A stretch of 64,000 nt of DNA, taken from Elysia crispata. Taxonomy: Eukaryota > Mollusca > Gastropoda > Plakobranchidae. The stretch lies in NCBI GenBank assembly GCA_033675545.1, contig JAWDGP010002489.1, forward strand, positions 1,392,501 through 1,456,500, read 5' to 3'. The position numbers and the translations under genes were made by a program. The notes below the pieces were generated by a model, which made no database searches, was not told the origin of the DNA, and was given only the letters and a program-made list of their open reading frames with translations. How positions within the stretch are numbered: the stretch's first letter is position 1; each line of letters opens with the position of its first letter. Positions 47,021-64,000 of the stretch are shown piece after piece.

Positions 47021-50000
47021 CGGGCATGTTGTGGCTGCTTATAACTGAAGTGGTGAGATTGGCGGAGGAATACATTCCGTCCGAGGGCGGGGCTTCATCA
47101 TGGTCTCATGGTCTGCTCCTGCATAAAAAGAAAGGAAGATGGACACGGTCTCTCTGCCTCAGGCGCATTAATATTTTAATAGAAAGCTTGTCATAAGGGG
47201 TCGAAGGGTTCAATTTTTTTCTCGTGATAAAGCCATCAGTTTTATCAAACCTTTAGCGTTAGCTACCATTTCAGATATTGAGTTTAAAATGCAAGGGCAT
47301 GCAAAAATGGGTGAAAGTAAAGATATGTATGAATGGATAAGGATAAAATCAATTGAATTTTTACACCGTCTTTTCTTTTACAAGTCTGGGGAGAACAGAT
47401 TGAGTTTAGACAGTTCAATAATCTTAAAGGACAAGAAATGTGCATGCATACCAATACAAATATAAACACAACTATTCGAGCTCTATTAAAGATTTCATGC
47501 TGATGTTTCATAGTTCTCATAAATCTGATATTGTATTATTATGTTTTGTCTTTACAAATTTAAAAAAAAAAAGAAAGGTTTTGTTGCGACTGGTGGTTTT
47601 AAACACTGTGAAAATATTTGAAGCCAAGTTTTGAAACCAATGTTCAACCGCGAATACTATTAATGGTACATCAAACGCTAACAACATAAGACGCCTATTC
47701 AGAAAAACACAGTATTAGGTTTTTTAATGTATATTCTTTACATTTTACATACTCTAACTCTTGAGAGACGGTAAATTAAGATTATTATAATGCTATAACT
47801 AAGTCTTTTAAGGCGAATTGACATCATGAATATTGATTTATTGTCCTTCCGTTCATCTGTTAAATCAAACTACTTAAAACTTTCCCTCTAACTCTTGCTT
47901 AACGCCTTACTTGGTTACGGCAATGCGAGATGGAGGAGTGGAGATAGAAAAAGATGATGAGCCAGTGAGTGTGAGGTTTTACGAAATCTAAATTTAGAGA
48001 TCTTATTGTTAACAGTAGGAATTTTGATAAAGATTAGTGGGGTTTGGATGATTTTGGGCCAATCGCATTATTTCAACATTAAAGTGAACGAAAATTTAGT
48101 AAGGATCTGATCATCTCTTTCGCTCCAAAGTCCATGCTATAAAGCGGTATTTAACAGCTAATTTGATGACTCCATGAAAGTGGCAAAAGATTAAATATAT
48201 TGCGATAAATGAGAATCTGCCAAAAGACAGAGGTACAAAGATGCAGTTATTAGGTTTACAGAATGACCGTCAAGTATTCACAGAACAACTGTTACAACGA
48301 TCATTACCACTAGATATCCTTAACCTTATGCCACCTTAATTTTCATCGCAACTAATTCCTATAAGAGGGTAAATTCGGAAATATTGGTCCGCTTTGACAT
48401 TATTATCTTTTTTTTTTACATTCAACGAATCACAATTCATTGGGGTGAGTTAATGCATGGTGGAAAGTTTTAAAGATTTGTTACAGCAGTGTCACTTGAT
48501 AAAAGGGACAACAAAAGTCTACTATACAAATCTGCAACAAAAGGATATGAAGAATATTTGAGGATACCATTAAATAATAGCAATGGGTCCAAATTTGTAC
48601 TAATTTTGTACTAATCCCATTCCAATATTGAAGTAAATATTATAAAATCCTTTAAGATTAAGATTGTCTTTGTTGTTATATACATGCTCTTAACATTTAT
48701 ATGAAATAAAAACATGCTGTCATTTTCTAGCAACGCTTAGTTACTGGGTCTAAACAATTTTGAGTTTACTCGCTCTCAAGAGCATTAATGTTGTAAATGA
48801 ATTTTGAAAGATTTGACGCCTTGGAGCAATGCTGGCTGATCAGGCATCACGTGTCGGGAATCATGTTGTTCACTAGTTGGTGTATAGTTTTCGGTGGATC
48901 ATGGGTAAAACAGCTCAGACGCTATTTTTCTCAGATTGCTTAGGACCATCACTGACATTACCTTTATTCTTCCCATTACAATGTATATGATTCCGTATTA
49001 ACTAATAATACAACTATTAATACGACCAGAACTGTGTGTATGTGGGGGGGGGGGGGGCGGGGAGGTGAAGCCGTTAGGTTTGCTTCGTCATACAGACTCG
49101 TCTGGCGAAGTTTAAAATCAGATGCGAAGGCATGCGATATATTTTTGACTCGATATTGAAATAATTGGAGTGGCTGACTCTTTTAGGGCCCTTTTGATAG
49201 GAGTGATGGACCATAAACGTATGTGAATAACGTTTTAAAAACGATATAATCTAGTTTTGGTTAAAAAGAACAAGAAAAAAAATCATAGAAAAACTCATAT
49301 CAAGTTATAATTTGTTGAAATGATCCATTTTCTGTGATAAACCCTTCCTAATAATACAACACTATAATACTCCAAAGACGTAAAAACTTGACCTTTTCAA
49401 ACCCATAATTTGCTGGCATGTAGTTTAGCAACGAATCAAGTCGGAAATAGATCAAACAAATATTCTAATGACGTCAGACGTCTAGGAACGCCCTTTATGA
49501 ATAATCTGTGATTAATTTAGAGGATAGTAACATTACGTATATCCCTATAATATAACAGTGCTCTGTACTTGAATCTTAAAAAAAATTATTTGATGGAGGA
49601 AAAAAAAAAACAACCCTGAAAAGGTAAGAATTCCTAACAGTTATAATATTCTTGAAAAACAATATTTCGCTAATTTTGTAAAATCCCAAACTGTATATGC
49701 ATTGTTTTAGCTGCTCAAAGTCATGTAGAGATAAATGAAATCCAGCGAAGAAATGCACTCTTATTCAGAAAGCTTTATTATGAGCATATAATTAGTCGTA
49801 CTGCTAAACTTGCTGAACAAATGACAGACTTTTCTTTAAATATTAACTCATGTGAGAATGAATTGTTTTAAAGAGTCCAAGTAATTCATACAGCTTATGG
49901 TCCATTCGAATTCAGGACATCCTGATTTAGAAGGCGATCGCATATCGTTTAGAAATGAAATCATGCAAGTATATTTCAAATCATTAAAAGTTGGTGTCAT

Positions 50001-50043
50001 GTGCATATCGAATTCTTTGATTCAGAGGAATAATCTATATTAG

Positions 50044-50045
<2 letters not shown>

Positions 50046-50080
<35 letters not shown>
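50046..50080. repeat. (AT)n microsatellite
   Basis: About 17 AT units. Confidence 0.93.
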
Positions 50081-50082
<2 letters not shown>

Positions 50083-52869
50083 GAATATATATAGGACCTT
50101 CATATATAAATTTCTTTCGTCAGAACGGCATAATATATGTTTAAGTTTTTTATCATTTACAAGCAAAAAATATCAAGTTGTTGTAATTGTTTTACTTTCA
50201 GGCAAAAATTAATTGTATTAATTATATAGGCTATAAAAAAATCTTTCACATAGTGGTCTATACCACTAAAAGACAATTAGTCTTAACGTTAATCAATCTT
50301 TCTATTTTCTTTTGTGGCATTCAGCTTTTCTAATAATAATTTCTGCCTCAGGCTGGCAGTTTCGTTTCGAAAATGAATGAAGTCGGCAGTAACTGTTGGT
50401 CGGAAGTCATCTTGGACGCCCCAAAGTTTTTGCTACAGGTTAGCTTCAGGCAATCATGTCTTTGTCCTCAGGGAATGAAAACAGGTTCAAAACCTCATAC
50501 GTCACTGGATGTTTCAAAATGAGTGCCATAATCATTCATCTGTGATACTTGAAAGCGGTTAAGGTAAATTTGTTATTTACAAATTCTGCAGTATCTGCTG
50601 CTAATGGGGCAATCAATGATTTGATTTTTCAAGCGAAATTTTATGTGCTAGATCTTTTAGGAGATGGACAGCCATAAGGTCATAACCATGGTGTGTGGTT
50701 CTATCTCGGAGAATGTTTTTGACCTACGGTAAATCACTCTAAATGGGGAGATTCCATTTCGCTCGCAGTCCTGGAGAAATCGTTTGCTTTCTCATTTTGC
50801 ATAAATTCCATTGTGGAAAGAGAACTATAATAAAAACACTGATGTTTTTTAGCTAGCTTCTTAAAATTTGCGACGATTCACCCAAATGCTTTCCATTTTA
50901 TGGCGTTGGAGGAACTGATAAAGAAAGCAGAAAATTTTTATAAGGAACTGAACAGGTTTAGTTATAAATGAATAGACTCCTTCATGCTAAGTGAGAAGGA
51001 ATTTTTTAGTCAGAGTTTATCTCAGATGATTGAATAGATGAGTAAATCGGATCTGAAACGGGCATTTATTTCAGCTGAAATTACATTTTGACAATTTCAG
51101 ATACTAAGACCAAGCAGTTATATGCAGGGCAATTATGGTTCTGAACGTGTTAGGAAAACAACTGATATAATTTTTCGTATTAACAGAAAACAAGTATAAC
51201 ATTTGACGTGTTAACGTTTCAATAATTCAATTATTGCTTATTTTCAAAACTTTGCACACCCTTCACCTGTTGCAACACAGTTTTCATAAACTATTCGCAA
51301 ACAGTTCAAAATTTTAGCAAGGAATTTCTTTGAATTTTTTTTTTAGAAATGTTTAATTCGACGATGATTAATAATTGTACAGTGTTATTGAAATAAAATT
51401 TTAATTATTGATGAAACTAATAGATTGCTTTCATCCCATTTCATATTGTTTCATTACTGAATTTTATCTTTATGGTTTATAGAAAACAACAATATATACA
51501 AGATATATGGCAAAGAGTCTTTTAAAAATAGTTCTAAAAACCAGTCGTTACATTTCTCTACATAAAGAAGAAGATAATTTTTTAAGTTGGCGATATCTTT
51601 AAGCTGCAATAAGTGTCAATACTTAATTGAAAGCAGAACAATCTTAAACGCCGGAGAGAAAAAAAAATGGCTGAATTGACTTTCCTTGTCACGATCTGAA
51701 GGAAGTTGTCAGATTTAATGGCGGCTATGGGATATCCGGTGGAGCTGCCTCCCTTTGTGAAGACAGAGACACTTAAACTTCCGAAGGTGTTTCAGCGGGT
51801 GGTAGCATTAATCTGTCTTTCCAAATGCCACTCTTGTCTTAGCCTCTCTAAGCGGTTTGGGAAGAAAGCAAGAGAGATTAGGCAGGACGAATAGAGGCAT
51901 AAGCATACACACTTGCACACTCACACATACACACACGCATACTTCCAATCGGTCTGAGAATAATTGTGGTTTATTTTGATGTTTCATGCTGCTTGATATT
52001 AATATGTCGGTCTTTCGTGAGGGAAATTGCTCCTTAGTAATAAAAGGATTTATTAGCTTTTCACAGACGACTGGGCTTTTTCTTTTTCATTGCATGTTTC
52101 ATTGGTTCAGATTAGCTCCGCCCTCCTCATTTATATGAGTGAAAGGGCGTGACCTTCTGTTAATGACCACTCCCCTTTCGTATCATGTACGTACAAAGGT
52201 CAATTTTGACTTTTTGCTTATCGTGCACATTTTTAAAATAAATAATGATTTAAGCATTGTTCATTATTTTTTCATGTTTTAACATGTGTTCGGTCCTTGA
52301 TTTTATAATATTCTTTTTACCTATGTAATAATCAAAATAAACAAGGACTACCATTCTCATTTAAAAGAAAAAGGGAGAAAGGAGAAAAGTCTTATAACAT
52401 GATTTTTTAATTTCTTAAAAGTTGCCTTAGTAATTACTTGATTTACTACCTGAAGATTAGGAAAGCACACGGAAGATAACAACAAATATCCATAACCATC
52501 ATTCTATCTACTCAGCTCTTTTCATTCAAAGTTCGTGCCAAAAAAAAAAAAAGAAAAAAAATCACACCCAGGGCTACATACACTCTAAGAGATCATGGTT
52601 CATAACCCTCCCTTTGTTGCTTCAAACACAGTTCTGAGAATGGTAGCATAACTTTTTTTTCTATTCCATTCTCTCAATTTATGCAACTTAATATGTAGTT
52701 AGATCTGACGAAGCTCATGATTGCAAAAAATATAAAAAGTTTAATGTGAGGTCGCATTGTTCCTTATGTCGTACCACAGTTTTCTAAATTTTGGATACTA
52801 GTTGTTTACTTAATAATGTCTCTTTCTCTCAAGAGCGGATCCTCCGATAGAGTGTAGTTGTACACACTG

Positions 52870-52985
52870 TATCTGTTTGAGTGGCAAAGTGACCGGTGTC
52901 AAATATATTTTATAGGTCGAAGGTTCGAATCCCCCAGTCGCTGCGTTTTTCGGTCATTTTTATTCAAAGCCCACTCCTTAATACT
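52870..52985 (+). mobile_element. tRNA-derived SINE next to a CTA array
   Basis: An A-box-like TGGCAAAGTGACCGG lies at about 52882-52896, followed by a perfect B-box GGTTCGAATCC at 52922-52932. Then comes a short tail, ending where a (CTA)n array begins. The intact B-box suggests a fairly young or selected copy. A genuine tRNA gene is unlikely because the acceptor-stem pairing is absent. Confidence 0.7.
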
Positions 52986-52991
52986 GTTGTG

Positions 52992-53464
<473 letters not shown>

Positions 53465-55603
53465 GCTATTACAACTTGTTCGAAAACTGCTGCTGCTGCC
53501 TGTATCAGGCTACATATGTTAAAGACAATAAGTAAAGAAAATTGAGGCTGTTTTTGTTCTCTACACAATAATGTCGTTGTATATGTAATTGTGTGACCTT
53601 ACTGATAATGACCGAATCAAGTAACCAGTATGCCATGCTCCGTACCAACTTTATCTTATTAATGCCGTTGATTGATACTCTTGTCAATATACCTGATTTT
53701 CAAATGTAACATGAATTTGAACAACCAAGAAAGGTAACTCAGTTACTACGAGAACAATATGTTTGTTGCTTCCCTTTATCTTCGAAAAAGTAATAACCAG
53801 GCGCTGAGATTTAATGTTAAATGTTGCAGTCAAGCCCTTTTTTTTCATAGATAGAAGGTAGATGCGGATCAAGCTATTTCTTTTAAATCTTTATAATTAA
53901 AAAAAAACGTGGAAAAAATACCTGTTTCAATTTTCAATGATTTAACAAGTATTGTTTTTTTCCGGTATTTTTCACCATTACCATTATCATCATTTTTGTT
54001 ATTATTATCATCATCGTCATCATCTTAATCATCATTCTAATGATCTTCTTTATTATCATCATCATCATCGTCATGATCATCATGATCCACATCGTTATCA
54101 AGAAACACAACTTATTTTTACTGCCATCGTTCACATCACCACCTTCTTCATAATTCACACTAATATGATCTTTTTGCTGTCAAGGCCAACGCGGTTATAA
54201 TCACTATTTCTCTACTACTGAAATCTTCAATTTTCTTTTAACTATTAAAGATAGATGTTTGTGTCGTGACATGCCTCTTCATGATGCCATGGATAAAAAC
54301 TATGAAATATAATTAGTTAATTCGTATTTCTATGATTGTAAAAATATGTCCACGGTCGATTTGTGGAAGGTAAAAGAAATGATTTGAGCCTATTTTCTTA
54401 ATTCTTATTGTTGCATCTAAACTCAATCAAAAGCATACAATTATGCAAACCAAAAAGTACGTTTGAGTGATTTTAATCGAGTCCGTCTCACCCATATTCG
54501 TTACTTGAACTCAAAGCAACATTATCTGAAATAAATACTTTAAGTATATACAACACTGAAAGCACGGAAGAGACTAAATTTTATCATCAAAATATACTTT
54601 TAATGATTAATGGTTATTTTAGGCAGCGGTTTACTCTAGAGAGCCCATCTATTGACTTATAGTGAGAAAAAAGACAACTTCAAACATCCTTTTTGGTATT
54701 AACTTGTATCTGAATTGTGGTCTGAAGATTATTAGTTAAAAGGTTAAAACATTGTTATGCGGGTCTTTGGTGATTGTTAATAGATACGAAGTGCGCTACC
54801 ATCTAGAACTATTTGGGTGTAAATGTGTGTCAAATATATATCTGAGTCTGATAAATTGTATGTACAGGGTACCCATCACAAAAGAATCAAAATAAATGAT
54901 CATAGTAAATATTTACAAATTGTACATGAAGCCCGTTTTATCGAAAGAAGTATTCTTTATTAAGAACTAAAGTATGACAAAATAATCACCGAAGTTTTTT
55001 CTACCGATATCCATTCACGCAATGCATCTAAAGACTGTAGGAAATAAACGAAGTTAATCATTGATACCACCTCATAAGAATTAAGTAGATGAAGCTATAA
55101 ATCTGATGTATCATGCAAGCCTTTTTTAAAAAGAGCTGAAAGTGAACACAAGACATATCTTTCTTCCTTATCAAAATGTGTGCACTAAAGGTATAAGGAA
55201 AAAAAAGCCTTTAAGAGGATAAAAAGAGTCAGTAAAGTCCCTTTCCTTGCTTACATCATATACACTGTAAAATGACGATAAATACTGCAAATAATAAAAA
55301 AAATTATACTGATTGATAAAATTGGTGTTAACTTTGCAAAATCTGATGCTTTTTCCGTGGGAATTCATACAGCCAACGCAGAGTCGATTTTTTAAAACTA
55401 TCATATTAGCTATATATCCAAAAACCAACATTAACAGCCACTTCATTAAAATTTTTCTAAAACTGGACAATTCCAAAACCTAGCACTCTAATTCTTCGCT
55501 TCCTTCGATGGTTTACCAAAATAATCCTCAAAAAAAAAAATGAATAAAATTTATCTATGAAAATTCCCAAAGTTTCACTCAATCATCTCCCCCAACACAA
55601 TAT

Positions 55604-62597
<6,994 letters not shown>

Positions 62598-62794
62598 CTA
62601 TAGGTTAATTTAAAAAAAAAACAACATTTTTATCAATTATTATTGTAATGTTACATTGGTAAAAAATGAATTGCAATCTATTTCACATAATGTTATTTGG
62701 TAACTCATTGAAAATGTAAACATTTTTACAGTAAATTCGGTCTACAGATTTCTTTTCAGCTATTGACCTTTCTTTTAACCCCCCCCCCCCATTT

Positions 62795-62797
<3 letters not shown>

Positions 62798-62846
<49 letters not shown>
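62798..62846. repeat. (CT)n microsatellite
   Basis: About 24 CT units after a C10 run at 62779-62790, followed by imperfect CT-rich sequence to about 62920. Confidence 0.95.
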
Positions 62847-62847
<1 letters not shown>

Positions 62848-63217
62848 ATCTCTCCCTTTCTGTCTCTCTCTCTCTATCTCTCTCTCTCTTTTTTCTGTCT
62901 GTCTTTCTCTTTCTCTTGTACTCCTATTCTCTAACTGTCATTATCTTTCAAGTATATTTTCATTAAACTCTTATCTTTTCAGCATAATTATCTTTTTGGA
63001 GTTTAATTTATTTCTATCTTCATTATTTTTATAAATACTTGTTTAGTCAATTTTTAATACAATATTTTTTTTAAATACTGTTTTTTAAACCCCTATATAA
63101 TAAACTGTTTTTGTTTTTTCTGTGACTCTTTCTTTTCGTACGTGTTATATTTTTTTCTGTATATACTTCCACATTATTCTTTTTTTTTTTTGATAGATCT
63201 TGATAACCTTTTTCATT

Positions 63218-63224
<7 letters not shown>

Positions 63225-63286
<62 letters not shown>
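63225..63286. repeat. (TA)n microsatellite abutting the palindrome
   Basis: About 31 TA units ending at the first base of the palindrome's left arm. Confidence 0.95.
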
Positions 63287-63289
<3 letters not shown>

Positions 63290-63401
63290 ATCTTACCTTG
63301 AATTCTCTTCATACTACACTTGTGTTTCAAGCGGAGGACGTGTCGCCTGTCCTCCGCTTGAAACACAAGTGTAGTATGAAGAGAATTTAAGTTAAGATCT
63401 T
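63287..63401. repeat. Near-perfect palindrome, 53-bp arms
   Basis: Arms 63287-63339 and 63349-63401 are reverse complements at 51 of 53 positions, with a 9-nt loop. The outer ends read AAGATCTTA and TTAAGATCTT. The left edge touches a TA array. The two mismatches are near the outer ends. A foldback or MITE-like element is likely. It has no coding capacity. Confidence 0.92.
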
Positions 63402-63705
63402 TGATATCTTTGACATGCTCCCACAGCTGAGCACTCTTATTAATTATTCCAACTTATCTTCAAACTATATATATATATATATATATTTCTTTTTTTTTTA
63501 ATTTTATTTTTATAGTTTGAATTTCAAATTTATATATGCGAATATCCCTGTGCGGTTTGTTCTTGTTTTTGTGTCTGACGAAAGCGTGTTTTGTTTTGTA
63601 TTGTACATTTTGGAGTTACCCTATTTATTTTTAGTTTTTTGTTTTTTATTAAAGTGCTTCACAACTATTCACAAAGCTCCATTGCGACATTCAGTTTAAT
63701 GGACT

Positions 63706-64000
<295 letters not shown>

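Noticed and set aside
51706-51894. 62-codon plus-strand frame starting near a MAAMGYPVELPPF segment
   Set aside because: It is isolated, with no clear splice sites, family match or composition support, so chance is as likely.
52920-52935. Possible genuine tRNA gene at the perfect B-box
   Set aside because: There is no paired acceptor stem or anticodon arm, and the sequence runs into a SINE tail and CTA array with a second partial copy nearby.

Overview
This window is AT-rich, intron-rich nuclear DNA from a metazoan. I read it as probably mollusc, and best fitting a cephalopod. The evidence is small coding exons with GT-AG introns, TATA-box promoters, very long di- and trinucleotide microsatellites (GA, TA, ATT, CTA), tRNA-derived SINEs and a decayed non-LTR reverse transcriptase. 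The species assignment is an inference. No bacterial-type operons, rRNA genes, CRISPR arrays or intact mobile elements are visible.

Layout. 1-6.2 kb is mostly non-coding, with a dispersed 75-bp repeat, a decayed reverse transcriptase on the minus strand (2.4-4.0 kb) and one likely first coding exon of a minus-strand gene (6.17-6.31 kb). 6.3-14.4 kb is non-coding apart from a SINE and a long GA array. 14.47-20.18 kb holds a four-exon minus-strand gene of about 649 codons that I do not recognise. Its protein is low in complexity and has two copies of an NPRN..RPGQS motif. One of its introns carries degenerate tandem copies of its own exon end and splice donor. Another is packed with TA and ATA arrays around a hairpin.

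From 25.8 kb to the right edge lie three minus-strand genes in tandem, here called A (25.8-31.8 kb), B (41.3-47.0 kb) and C (55.6 kb to beyond 62.6 kb, 5' end outside the window). I rebuilt each exon by exon, and all splice phases agree. A (796 aa) and B (866 aa) start with a signal peptide behind a TATA promoter and a short first exon. After the signal peptide none of the three contains cysteine or methionine. All are rich in Ala, Asn, Asp, Gln, Arg, Lys and Gly. They share two short motifs, an I-(D/N)-Y-x-F-x-K-x-F...GG unit and a F(F/Y)H..N.GG...L.Y.R unit, while their C-terminal tails differ (Arg/Gly/Phe-rich, Gly/Ser-rich, Gly/Tyr-rich).

I infer a lineage-specific tandem family of secreted structural or matrix proteins, for example of an egg case, mucus, adhesive, cuticle or shell. 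I do not recognise a named family, and this cluster is the best candidate for an undescribed system in the window. The spacers of 8-10 kb between the genes hold SINE pieces, microsatellites, palindromic hairpins next to TA arrays, and one unexplained GC-rich island at 36 kb.
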